A stretch of 64,000 nucleotides of DNA from Paenibacillus senegalensis JC66 (GTDB lineage: Bacteria > Bacillota > Bacilli > Paenibacillales > NBRC-103111). Below, one piece after another: positions 17,312 to 25,593 of this stretch. The notes under the pieces were generated by a model that was given only the letters and a program-made list of their open reading frames with translations, was not told where the DNA came from and did not search any database. The DNA lies in NCBI RefSeq assembly GCF_000285515.1, contig NZ_HE610959.1:72183-136182 (forward strand), given 5' to 3'. Within the stretch, counting starts at the first letter, position 1, and the number at the start of each line of letters is the position of its first letter. Position numbers and translations under genes: made by a program.

Positions 17312-17926
17312 ATGCCCCGAAAAAGCGTGCTGATCGTCGATGACGATCCGCTCATCTGCCAAAGCCTGCAGGTCTTGCTGTCGCGGGAGCAGGATCTGTA
17401 CGTTAGCGGTACGGCGAATAACGGGCAGGAAGCGATCGACTGCTGTAAAAAGCTGCCGCCGGATCTGATCCTCATGGACATACGCATGCCGGGAATGGAC
17501 GGCATTCAAGCTACCAGGGAAATTAAACAGCAATGGCCCCATATTCAAATTATGATGCTGACCACCTTTCAGGATGAACAAAACATCCGCTCCGCCCTGC
17601 AAGCTGGAGCTGCCGGCTACATGCTGAAGTCGACGAAGGTGTCCGGTATGGCCGAACAGCTGCGCGCCCTCGGTTCGGGAAGCACCGTGCTCGATTCTGA
17701 AGTCATCAAGCATCTCGTTCCCCCAACGAACAGCGAGCTCGATCAGCTGACGCCAAGAGAACGGGACATCGTAGAGCGAATTGCCCAAGGCTGCAGCAAC
17801 CGCGAAATTGCCGGCCAGCTGTTCATAAGCGAAGGCACCGTGCGCAATACGCTGTCTACCATATTGGAGAAGCTGCAGCTGCGGGATCGCACCCAGCTGG
17901 CCATCTATTATTGGAAGCGCCGATAA
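17312..17926 (+). CDS. NarL/LuxR-family response regulator
   Basis: 204 residues. The receiver domain has acidic residues in LIVDDDP, the phospho-acceptor Asp56 in DLILMDIRMPGMDG, Thr in MMLTTF and Lys in YMLKSTK. The LuxR-type HTH is LTPRERDIVERIAQGCSNREIAGQLFISEGTVRNTLSTILEKL. GGGAG precedes the ATG. It pairs with the upstream kinase; the likely target is the ABC-2 operon, possibly through the 17-bp repeats at 15984-16025. Confidence 0.9.
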   Translation: MPRKSVLIVDDDPLICQSLQVLLSREQDLYVSGTANNGQEAIDCCKKLPPDLILMDIRMPGMDGIQATREIKQQWPHIQIMMLTTFQDEQNIRSALQAGAAGYMLKSTKVSGMAEQLRALGSGSTVLDSEVIKHLVPPTNSELDQLTPRERDIVERIAQGCSNREIAGQLFISEGTVRNTLSTILEKLQLRDRTQLAIYYWKRR

Positions 17927-17998
17927 AATCGATTAGTGCCTGCAATGCATTACTTGTTAAATCGATTATAAAGAACATGAACATGGAGTCGTGAACCC

Positions 17999-19393
17999 AT
18001 GACCTACTACATGGAATTTCAGCCTCACCCGCTGACCTGCCCGGAATCTCATTCCCGTCCGCTTGCCTGCTCGGAATCTCAGCCCCATCCGCTGATCTAC
18101 ATGGAATATCAGCCCCACCCGCTGCTGGAGGGGATAATCGATAACTATTGGATTAAGCGGACAGGCGCCACGATGACTCCGCACGAAAGTGAAAATTGGA
18201 TCACCGACCTCAGTATGGAGCTTATTTTTCATTATGGCGCCCCTCTGCTCTGCGATCTCAGCCGTTCGCGTACAGAGATTGCGGCAGGAAGCCATCTCAT
18301 TGGCATGCGCAAACAATCGATGAGCTTGCAGCGCACTGGGCCGATTGAGCTTATCGCTGTGCGCTTCAGGCCGGGCGGCTTCACTCGTCTTTTTGGTATG
18401 CCAGCAGCCGGGTTTACAAACCGCATAGCAAGCGCCGGGGAAATTTGGGGCGCAGAAGCCCGGGAACTGACTCGCCAGCTGTACAGGCTGGAATCGGACC
18501 AAGCCCGGATTGCTCTCCTGGATGATCGTTTGCTGCAATTATTTGACCGCGGCGGACCATCAGCATTCTATCGAGACCATCCACTGCTCCAGACCGCGAT
18601 CAGACGTATCTATGAGACGGAGGGAACCCTGCCCGTTCAAACGATTTGTGAAGAGCTTAATACCGGCTACAAAAAGTTTCAGCGGCTCTTTCACCTCCAT
18701 ATCGGCATTACCCCCAAGCTGTTTTGCCGCATTATCCGCTTTCATTACGCCATGAATAAGCTCTTGGGCACTTCTTCTCATGCAAATGAGGAACAGCCGG
18801 CAGAGATCGACCCGTTTTACGACCAATCTCATTTTATTAAAGAGTTCCAGCATTTTACCGGATTAACTCCCCGTCAATTAGTAACCCATCGAGCGAAACT
18901 TTCTGTACAATTGGCGAATTCGGAGCGATTGTCCAATTTTTACAATACGAAGACGGCACCCCCCGGTATGATGATAAGGAACTTTAATAACAAGGAGATG
19001 AATTGTATGGAGAAACTAACCCCGTATATTTATTGTGAAGATGCCAGGAAACAGGCGGATTTTTACGCAAAAGCATTGGGAGGACAGATCGCAAGCGTGC
19101 AGACGTATGGAGATATGCCCAATGCCACGGAGGAAACGAAGGACAAAGTCATCCATCTCGTCCTGAAATTCGGTGAGCTGCAGCTGTTCCTAGCTGACTA
19201 CAGCCCCCTTCAGTCCGGCAATCAAATGGATCTGGCGGTTGAGTTTAAGACAGAGGAACAAGCACAAGCGGCATTTAACGGCATTTCTAAAGGCGGCAAA
19301 GTCATCTTTCCGCTGGAAAAAATGGCCTGGGGATCGATGCTGGGGCGGGTGGAAGATCAATTCGGCATCCGCTGGCAAATCGCCACGGTGTAG
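17999..19393 (+). CDS. AraC-family regulator fused in frame to a VOC (PhnB-like) domain
   Basis: 464 residues. Residues 35-310 look like an AraC regulator of the DUF6597 type: YQPHPLLEGIIDNYWIKR, LIGMRKQSMSLQRTGPIELIAVRFRPGGFTRLFGMP, and HTH part KKFQRLFHLHIGITPKLFCRIIRFHYAM with YDQSHFIKEFQHFTGLTPRQL. From codon 337 a complete VOC protein follows: MEKLTPYIYCEDARKQADFYAKALGG to GRVEDQFGIRWQI. An AAGGAG site 9 bases before the ATG at 19007 means the VOC part can also be made separately, so the fusion may be a read-through of two formerly adjacent genes. The first 44 residues contain a four-fold 10-residue repeat not expected in the family. Confidence 0.8.
   Translation: MTYYMEFQPHPLTCPESHSRPLACSESQPHPLIYMEYQPHPLLEGIIDNYWIKRTGATMTPHESENWITDLSMELIFHYGAPLLCDLSRSRTEIAAGSHLIGMRKQSMSLQRTGPIELIAVRFRPGGFTRLFGMPAAGFTNRIASAGEIWGAEARELTRQLYRLESDQARIALLDDRLLQLFDRGGPSAFYRDHPLLQTAIRRIYETEGTLPVQTICEELNTGYKKFQRLFHLHIGITPKLFCRIIRFHYAMNKLLGTSSHANEEQPAEIDPFYDQSHFIKEFQHFTGLTPRQLVTHRAKLSVQLANSERLSNFYNTKTAPPGMMIRNFNNKEMNCMEKLTPYIYCEDARKQADFYAKALGGQIASVQTYGDMPNATEETKDKVIHLVLKFGELQLFLADYSPLQSGNQMDLAVEFKTEEQAQAAFNGISKGGKVIFPLEKMAWGSMLGRVEDQFGIRWQIATV
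18011..18130 (+). repeat. Four tandem 30-bp repeats at the start of the AraC-VOC gene
   Basis: Units at 18011, 18041, 18071 and 18101 encode MEFQPHPLTC, PESHSRPLAC, SESQPHPLIY and MEYQPHPLLE. The last unit is the expected AraC N-terminus, so the first three look like an in-frame expansion. Confidence 0.75.
19007..19393 (+). CDS. Possible internal start: stand-alone VOC protein
   Basis: Within the AraC-VOC frame, AAGGAG and an ATG at 19007 would give a 128-residue PhnB/VOC protein of normal length. It is listed as an alternative product of the same frame, not an extra gene. Confidence 0.4.
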   Translation: MEKLTPYIYCEDARKQADFYAKALGGQIASVQTYGDMPNATEETKDKVIHLVLKFGELQLFLADYSPLQSGNQMDLAVEFKTEEQAQAAFNGISKGGKVIFPLEKMAWGSMLGRVEDQFGIRWQIATV

Positions 19394-20045
19394 TCATTGA
19401 GCTGAGCTTGCGCCGCGCTGCGCAGCCGTTCCGGATTCTAACGTTCACAATTTAGGGTGTCGATTAACTGTGAATAACAGTTTGCAGGGGGCAGTAAGGG
19501 ACGTTTGCCGCCTGCTTTCAAATTCTAACGCTCGCCGTGGTCCTTATTTGTGCAAAATCAGGGACGAGCGAGGATGAGCGTTAGCGCTCGGACACCTGTT
19601 GGTCGTTGCCAGGACTTTACTAGATTCCGCTACACCAATGCAGCACACTCGCTGCTCACCTGCAGCACATTCGCTGCCTACTCGCGGCACACCGCACTAC
19701 CCCAGGATGCCTGTTGGTCGATGATGAGCACCAGGCATGAAATCGAGCCTCAATATCATGACTGTTACCCTCCGATTGTGTCAGGGAAGCAAAGATTGTG
19801 TCAACAAGCAAAAAAACAACAAGCTCCGGGAGTAACAAAGCCCGGAGCTTGCGTTTTTCATATAGTCACGCGATCACACTGAAGATCAGGTACAGCGAAG
19901 TTCGGTCGCACTAAAGATCCGACATGCTGAACGTTCAACCGCACCAAGCGTTCAGACGCACCAGCGATCTGCCATTCGGATCTAACCGCACCGAACCTCC
20001 AATTGCACGAATCTCATCCGCACCGAACGTTCCCCTCACAGGCGA
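19394..20045. other. 650-bp intergenic region with short degenerate repeats
   Basis: No convincing gene. It holds GCAGCACA(C/T)TCGCTGC repeated near 19639 and 19661, the terminator at 19821-19850, and between 19880 and 20040 a series of motifs of the form ACCGCACC(A/G)A and AACGTTC. The function of the repeats is unknown. Confidence 0.5.
19821..19850. terminator. Bidirectional terminator before ugpB
   Basis: AAGCTCCGGG, a 10-base loop and CCCGGAGCTT, with A-runs to the left and GCGTTTTT to the right. It can end the AraC-VOC transcript and the ugp operon. Confidence 0.75.
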
Positions 20046-21377
20046 TCAGTTATACTGGGCAAGAATCCGATCCGCTTCCGACTTCAAGCGGTCCAATGTA
20101 GCCTGGATATCTTCGCTATCATACATGATGGCCTGGATTGCAGAGAAGAACTCCTGCTCTACTTCCTGCCATGCAATATGCATGTTTGTGTCGATCGCAT
20201 GCTCTAATTGGTCATAAGCTACTTTACGGTTAGGCTCCCGTTCCCAAAGCTCCTTAATGGCATCCGACTCGACCATGGCATGAGTAAATGGCAGATATCC
20301 GGACTCTACAATGAATTCTTCTGCTCCCTCAGGAGAAGTCATCAACCAGTGGACGAATTCCCACGCTGCTTCTTTTTTATCCGAATCTTCCAGCATAACC
20401 AGATTCGCACCGCCAGTCGGGTTCGCATAAACTTCATCCGCAGGCAGGAATGCTGTTACATAGTCAAATTCAACCGACTCCAGCAATCCGCCAATGGAAC
20501 CTGTGGATTGGTAAATCATGCCCACTTTTTCTCCAACGAACATTTGGTTAACAATGTTGCCAGAGTCTTGGGCTGGCGGATAAAACAAAGCGCCCGAGTT
20601 TTGGTTTTCTTTCAGGTACTCAAATACTTTCAGGCCAACCCCGTTATCATAGAACCCGATGGAAGTCCCTTCTTCATTAAAGAATCTGCCTCCAGCCTGG
20701 GTAATCATGGCTATCGGATACCAGGTATCATATACCATAGAGTAACCGTAGACTTGATTTTCTCCGCTGCCCTCAGCCAGAGCTGTGGCTACTTCTCTAA
20801 GCTCCTGCCAGTTTGCAGGCACTTCCAGACCGGCTTCATCCAGCATGGATTTATTAACATGCAGAATGGGAGTGGAGCGGTTTAACGGCAGGGAAACGAT
20901 CTTGTCATCGAATACCGAGTGGCCCAACAAACCTTCCGTGAAATCATCCAGGCTTAATCCGGTAGAATCCATAAAAGGGGTCATATCGGCAAGCACTTCC
21001 GAATCGGAGAAGAACTGCACATAAGCTCTTTCCAGCATCGACAGGTCAGGAGCTGTACCGGCGGATACCGACTGCTGAAGCTTCGTAACGGTTTCGGCGT
21101 AACCGCCTTGATAAGTACCGACCACCTCTACGGAATCCTGGGAGCTGTTAAAGCGGCTGATCATCTCATCAATCAATTCGCCATTACGGCCGCCCAGGGA
21201 ATGCCAGAACTCAATCGTAGTTTTTCCGCCGCTCCCATCAGCTGCCGGCGGATTGCTGCCTGAAGGGGATTCGCTAGGAGTTGCCCCGCCTCCGCCTCCA
21301 TTGGATGAGGAACATGCTGCCATAACTAATGACAAAGATAACAGTAATGCGGCTGACCCTTTGTTTTTAAGATTCAT
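20046..21377 (-). CDS. ugpB: ABC transporter substrate-binding lipoprotein, UgpB-like
   Basis: 443 residues with a lipoprotein signal ending LVMAACSSS, a Gly/Ser linker, and a periplasmic-binding fold: TIEFWHSLGGRNGELI, PLNRSTPILHVNKSMLDEAGL, YQSTGSIGGL and ESGYLPFTHAM. These match the blocks FWHS, PFNSSTPVL and SGSL of E. coli UgpB, which binds glycerol 3-phosphate and glycerophosphocholine. The presence of glpQ and ugpC, A, E upstream in the same direction supports a glycerophosphodiester/glycerol-3-phosphate importer, although a polyol or sugar substrate suited to the adjacent catabolic genes remains possible. Confidence 0.85.
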   Translation of the reverse strand: MNLKNKGSAALLLSLSLVMAACSSSNGGGGGATPSESPSGSNPPAADGSGGKTTIEFWHSLGGRNGELIDEMISRFNSSQDSVEVVGTYQGGYAETVTKLQQSVSAGTAPDLSMLERAYVQFFSDSEVLADMTPFMDSTGLSLDDFTEGLLGHSVFDDKIVSLPLNRSTPILHVNKSMLDEAGLEVPANWQELREVATALAEGSGENQVYGYSMVYDTWYPIAMITQAGGRFFNEEGTSIGFYDNGVGLKVFEYLKENQNSGALFYPPAQDSGNIVNQMFVGEKVGMIYQSTGSIGGLLESVEFDYVTAFLPADEVYANPTGGANLVMLEDSDKKEAAWEFVHWLMTSPEGAEEFIVESGYLPFTHAMVESDAIKELWEREPNRKVAYDQLEHAIDTNMHIAWQEVEQEFFSAIQAIMYDSEDIQATLDRLKSEADRILAQYN

Positions 21378-21706
21378 TAATATCTTCCTCCAATAAAAAA
21401 TTTAAATAGCGAATCAATTTCATACACGACTTCAATCTCGCAGGTACAAAATAGAGATCCTTTTAAACCGTTTTAAACTATATGATTCTATATTCTGTGG
21501 ATTAAACACTGCGAGATGGCATTATGAAAATGATTCAAGTTGTTACAATTGTGGCTCGAATCCAAAAACCGTGCTTGTGACTAGCAAGCCACGATGCTCC
21601 GGGATCAGAGGGTTCAGCAATTTCCCCCTTGCCCTGCAAGCAATTGCTTTTAGTTTAGAGCCACATTTATCTGGAATTTCTTTGTAACCGACTGGAATTT
21701 AAACCA
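21378..21706. other. 330-bp gap between ugpE and ugpB
   Basis: No gene seen. It contains a near-palindrome GTTTAAAACGGTTTAAAAG (minus strand, about 21453-21471) downstream of AT-rich -10-like boxes, so ugpB may have its own promoter in addition to read-through. Confidence 0.35.
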
Positions 21707-22543
21707 TTATTTTATACCGGAGTAAACAAAAGCTTTAACTATTTGTTTGGAAGCAAACAAATACACAATGAGTATAGGTACTACCAGCACTACGTTACCT
21801 GCCATGATGATATGCCAATTGCTGATTCCCTCTGTCTGCCGCAGCATTGCAATTCCCAAGGTTAATGGCCTGACGGCTGTCGAATCGGTCATGACAAGCG
21901 GCCAGAAATAATCGTTCCAGTGACTGACAAAACTGAACAGAGCAATAGTAGCCAGCGCCGGTTTGGACATTGGTGTCATAATCTTCAGCATAATCTTCCA
22001 TTCACTGGCGTTATCCAGTCTCGCCGACTCTATAATTTCCTCAGGTATCTGCATGAAATACTGCCTCAGCAGGAAGATCCCAAAAGCATTCGTCATAAAC
22101 GGAATGATTTGCGGCCACAACGTTTTGATCAATCCCCACTCTGCCATCATGAGATATATAGGGATAAAAGTTACCTGACCAGGAATCATGAAGGCCAGCA
22201 AAACAAAGCTGAACAGTAACGTTTTTCCTCTGAATCTATATTTCGCGAATGCATAAGCAGCCGGAATCATAACAAGCAGCTGGATGACGATAATAGTCAA
22301 GGTTACGATAATAGAGTTCCGCGCATAGATATGAAACGGTCCTGCCTTCATCGCGTCGACGAAGTTAATCCATTGCGGCACAGCCGGAATAAGGGTAGGC
22401 GGAAACGTCATAGTTTCCCTGAATGTCTGAAGTGAAGTCGAGATCATCCATAGAAACGGAAAGATAAATACCATCACTGCAGCAATTTTCAGCAAGTAGT
22501 TAAGCCCCGTCCCGATGTGCCTCCATATTGATGGTGTATTCAA
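21707..22543 (-). CDS. ugpE: Carbohydrate/glycerol-3-phosphate ABC permease, UgpE-like
   Basis: About 278 residues, six membrane segments, and the MalG-type EAA loop EEIIESARLDNASEWKIMLKIMTPMSKPALATI, which docks on the ATPase. FRETMTFPPTLIPAVPQWINF is the usual N-terminal periplasmic motif. I start at the TTG at 22543, which has AGGAGG 7 bases upstream; the earlier ATG at 22564 has no ribosome site. It forms the membrane channel with UgpA. Confidence 0.88.
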   Translation of the reverse strand: MNTPSIWRHIGTGLNYLLKIAAVMVFIFPFLWMISTSLQTFRETMTFPPTLIPAVPQWINFVDAMKAGPFHIYARNSIIVTLTIIVIQLLVMIPAAYAFAKYRFRGKTLLFSFVLLAFMIPGQVTFIPIYLMMAEWGLIKTLWPQIIPFMTNAFGIFLLRQYFMQIPEEIIESARLDNASEWKIMLKIMTPMSKPALATIALFSFVSHWNDYFWPLVMTDSTAVRPLTLGIAMLRQTEGISNWHIIMAGNVVLVVPILIVYLFASKQIVKAFVYSGIK

Positions 22544-22575
22544 AGCCGGTCCTCCTTTCTTCATTTCTTAGGCGA

Positions 22576-23427
22576 TCACTGATAATGGACTCTCTTAGCC
22601 AACAGCCGGAAATAGATCAAGGTCAAGATCCCGATAATAATCATCAGGACAACCCCGGTTGCCGATGCATAACCAATGTTTGTCGTTCTGTAGTTATAAA
22701 TGTAATAAACTAACGTATTGGTTGCGTTGTTCGGTCCACCACCAGTCATAATCCGGACCGTATCGAATACTTTGAACGAACCGATCGTCATAATAATCAG
22801 AATGAAAAATAATTGCGGCGAAATTAACGGAAACGTAATCTTGTAGAACACCTGCCATTTATTGGCGTTATCCAGCTCTGCCGCTTCGTATATGCTCGGA
22901 TTGATCCCCTGTAATGCAGCGACAATAATTAACGAGTAGTAGCCGATGCTACCCCAGACGGAAACGATAATAATCGAGATCATCGCAGTCGATGAGCTTT
23001 GCAGCCACTGTGAAGGCGGAAGCCCTACACTCGTTAACACATAGTTAAGGAATCCGAGATTCGGCTCCATCAGCCATAACCACACCAAAGCTATCGAAAC
23101 GATGGAAATGATGTGCGGGGTGAAAATACCCGCTTGCACGAATGCGTTGAACTTGGTTTTCTTTTTCAACCATAAAGCGATCAAAAGCGAAATCGCCATG
23201 GTCAGAACAACGACGCCGAATGTATAAATCGCCGTATTCCACAGCACCTTGTAAAAATCAGGCCGTGATAAGATCTGGAGATAGTTATCCAGACCGATGA
23301 AACGGCTTCTCGCCTTATTCATCAGATTATAGTTGTAGAAACTAAGGTAGATCAGATAGCCCATCGGATACAGCACAAACACAAAGATGCCGACCATTGC
23401 GGGTCCTATCATGACATAAGGACGCAA
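22576..23427 (-). CDS. ugpA: Carbohydrate/glycerol-3-phosphate ABC permease, UgpA-like (N-terminus uncertain)
   Basis: 283 residues from a TTG start, six membrane segments, MalF-type EAA loop PSIYEAAELDNANKWQVFYKITFPLISPQ. The start is doubtful. An ATG at 23455, directly after the ugpC stop and with GAGGGG at ideal spacing, reads only MDNKK before a stop; removing one A from a run of six would give MDNKNRWERLRPYVM, a natural N-terminus for this family. Either the TTG at 23427 (AGGTGG upstream) is used, or the N-terminal frame is broken by an A-run indel. Pairs with UgpE. Confidence 0.82.
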   Translation of the reverse strand: MRPYVMIGPAMVGIFVFVLYPMGYLIYLSFYNYNLMNKARSRFIGLDNYLQILSRPDFYKVLWNTAIYTFGVVVLTMAISLLIALWLKKKTKFNAFVQAGIFTPHIISIVSIALVWLWLMEPNLGFLNYVLTSVGLPPSQWLQSSSTAMISIIIVSVWGSIGYYSLIIVAALQGINPSIYEAAELDNANKWQVFYKITFPLISPQLFFILIIMTIGSFKVFDTVRIMTGGGPNNATNTLVYYIYNYRTTNIGYASATGVVLMIIIGILTLIYFRLLAKRVHYQ

Positions 23428-23455
23428 CCTTTCCCACCTATTTTTTATTGTCCAT

Positions 23456-24499
23456 TTAATAACCCCTCAGTGCCTCAATATAGTCTTGATAGCTGGCATC
23501 ATCCTTCGCAATTCGATCGCCATTGGCGTCAAAGAAATACATTTTGGACGCGGGGACTTCCATAAACACCTCTTCATCTACCGAGAAATGATCATCGAGT
23601 GATTTGATCATAAAGGCGGCATCCTTGTATTTGATTTGATATAAGGTCTCGGATCCCAGCATTTCGCGAGTGGATATCGTACCTTTCACCGAGAATGGAG
23701 CTTCCCCCTTGCCATCCTTCAGTTCAACGCTCTCCGGGCGGAAGCCGAAGTGAATGTTGGCGCTCTCAAGACGCGCGATGTTCATCGGCGGCACCCCTAT
23801 GAATTGAGCTGCAAACATGTTGCTCGGCTCACGATACATTACCTCCGGCGGAGCTTCCTGCTGAATGAGGCCGTTGTTCATCAAAACAATCGTGTCGGCC
23901 ATCGACATGGCTTCCACCTGATCATGTGTTACATAGACAAAAGTAGTACCGAGCTTCTTGTGCAGCTCAATCAGCTCAATGCGCATCTGTGCTCTCAATT
24001 TGGCATCCAGATTGGACAATGGCTCATCCATCAGAAAGACGGAAGGTTTCTTAACCATGGCGCGTGCCAAGGCAACACGCTGTCTCTGTCCGCCGGATAG
24101 CGTTGATGGCATGCGGTCCAAATACGGACTCAAGCCTACCGTAGCGCTGATGCTTTCCACGAGTTGAGTGCGCTCTTCTTTGCCGACCTTGTTATTTTTC
24201 AATCCGAATTCTATATTTTCCCGGACTGACATGGTCGGATAGATGGCATAGTTTTGGAAAACCATGGCCACCCCCCTTTTACCTGGAGCGATATTGCTTA
24301 CATCTTTGCCATTAATCAAGACCTTGCCTGAGGTTTGCGGGCCGATACCGGCTATCATTCGCAACAGAGTGGTTTTCCCGCAGCCTGAAGGCCCGACAAG
24401 AACGGTAAACTTGCCGTCTTCAATGGTCAGGTCCAGGTCCTTGATGATGACATTTTTTTCAAACTCTTTCGTTACTTTTACAAACTCTATCGATGCCAA
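23456..24499 (-). CDS. ugpC: ABC transporter ATP-binding protein, UgpC/MsmK-like
   Basis: 347 residues. Walker A VGPSGCGKTT, Q-loop MVFQNYAIYPTMSVREN, signature LSGGQRQRVALARA, Walker B VFLMDEPLSNLDAKLR, H-loop VTHDQVEAM, then the C-terminal regulatory TOBE domain (IHFGFRPESVEL...). It energises UgpA/UgpE. I start at the TTG at 24499, which sits 7 bases after AGGAGG; the TTG at 24505 is too close to the site. Its stop is followed at once by the ATG proposed for ugpA. Confidence 0.9.
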   Translation of the reverse strand: MASIEFVKVTKEFEKNVIIKDLDLTIEDGKFTVLVGPSGCGKTTLLRMIAGIGPQTSGKVLINGKDVSNIAPGKRGVAMVFQNYAIYPTMSVRENIEFGLKNNKVGKEERTQLVESISATVGLSPYLDRMPSTLSGGQRQRVALARAMVKKPSVFLMDEPLSNLDAKLRAQMRIELIELHKKLGTTFVYVTHDQVEAMSMADTIVLMNNGLIQQEAPPEVMYREPSNMFAAQFIGVPPMNIARLESANIHFGFRPESVELKDGKGEAPFSVKGTISTREMLGSETLYQIKYKDAAFMIKSLDDHFSVDEEVFMEVPASKMYFFDANGDRIAKDDASYQDYIEALRGY

Positions 24500-24679
24500 G
24501 TTCAATCCTCCTCCACTTCATCTTTGACTACTCCACATTAGTGAACGGAAATCCCCATGTTGACTGCTGCGTAACGTCAAAACATAAGCGTTCTCTTGGA
24601 AGCCCTTTCATAATAGCGCCTAAACGTTAGGCCGGAAGCTGCTTCTGTCCTTTGAAGTTCATGTAGAGTTTGTATTGTT

Positions 24680-24720
24680 CACATATGAGCACAAACGAAT
24701 TGTTTTTGTGCTCATATGTG
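24680..24720. promoter_or_regulatory. 16-bp perfect inverted repeat in the ugpC leader
   Basis: CACATATGAGCACAAA (24680-24695) and TTTGTGCTCATATGTG (24705-24720) flank a 9-bp centre. It lies just downstream of the expected ugpC transcription start, so it can be an operator or a leader hairpin. A second looser repeat (GCTCATTTATG with CATAAATGAGC) lies near 24815-24848. Confidence 0.55.
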
Positions 24721-24735
24721 TGAAACTTGTGTTTT

Positions 24736-24764
24736 ATTATACACAAACAAACGTTTACACTCAA
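24736..24764 (-). promoter_or_regulatory. Promoter of the ugpC-A-E-B operon
   Basis: Minus strand TTGAGT (24759-24764), 17-bp spacer, perfect TATAAT (24736-24741). The spacer holds the palindromic core AAACGTTT within TGTAAACGTTTGTT, a partial match to a catabolite-repression (cre) site or another LacI-type operator. Confidence 0.55.
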
Positions 24765-24865
24765 TAGGAGCTTCCCTGCAAAGTTAGGTTTTTACAAAAA
24801 AAATATAATATTCGCTCATTTATGTGTATATTTCGCTCATAAATGAGCTTGTTTTTGCGAAAATA

Positions 24866-25570
24866 TTAATGATTTGTATAAATCTTCGCCCAAGATTCCA
24901 ATTCATCTGTGCAAATAAGGACTGATTGCCATTGTTTATATCTCTTCATTTCCTCTTCCTGATTAATCGTATAGGGAATGAGAATCACCTGTTCCTGTTC
25001 ACATTGTGTAAGGAGAGAATCCGTAATATAGCGGTGGTTAATAGATATGTAATTGGCGCGCAGCTCTTTAGCGAGAGCAAAGAGAGCTGGAGAGGCTCCG
25101 GAGTTAATAATCCCGAGGTCAATCTTGGCATTCATGCTTCTCACCCGCTCCAAGGCATAATGGTCGAAAGAGGCGATGAAGGACTGCTCCAGCATGTCGT
25201 TGTCCTTAACCGCCTGGAGCACTATTTTTTCCAATCCGGGATACAAATCCCCCATCTGTTTAAGCTCAATATCTACAATAATCCGATCTTTCAAAAGCTC
25301 TAGCGCTTCCTGCAAAGTGGGAATCTGCTCACCATTCTTTAGCCGAAGTTCTTTCAGCTCGGCCAAGGTATAGTCCTTAACTCTTCCGCTGCCTGCACTA
25401 ACTCTGTCCAGCGTAGTATCATGCAGAATGACCGGAACCTCATCCCGGGTCAATTGCACATCTAATTCGAGATGAGTGTAGTTCAAGTCAAGTGCCGCTT
25501 GAAATGCGGGGAGGGTGTTCTCTGTATGATGCTTCGCATAACCTCTATGGGCAATCCCTTTAATTTTCAT
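24866..25570 (-). CDS. Glycerophosphodiester phosphodiesterase
   Basis: 234 residues, GDPD/UgpQ type. Catalytic residues are in IAHRGYAKHHTENTLPAF (HRG), ELDVQLTRDEVPVILHDTTLDRVS (E, D, H) and a later ELK in IVDIELKQ. It hydrolyses glycerophosphodiesters to glycerol 3-phosphate and an alcohol. The absence of a signal peptide fits the cytoplasmic UgpQ subgroup, which acts on diesters brought in by UgpBAEC, encoded next. GAGGTGG precedes the ATG. Confidence 0.9.
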   Translation of the reverse strand: MKIKGIAHRGYAKHHTENTLPAFQAALDLNYTHLELDVQLTRDEVPVILHDTTLDRVSAGSGRVKDYTLAELKELRLKNGEQIPTLQEALELLKDRIIVDIELKQMGDLYPGLEKIVLQAVKDNDMLEQSFIASFDHYALERVRSMNAKIDLGIINSGASPALFALAKELRANYISINHRYITDSLLTQCEQEQVILIPYTINQEEEMKRYKQWQSVLICTDELESWAKIYTNH

Positions 25571-25593
25571 GTATCGTCCACCTCATGACCGTT

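Noticed and set aside
24742-24758. A full cre (CcpA) site in the ugpC promoter
   Set aside because: Only the first half (TGTAAACG) fits the consensus; the second half lacks the CA end, so it is noted only as a partial match.
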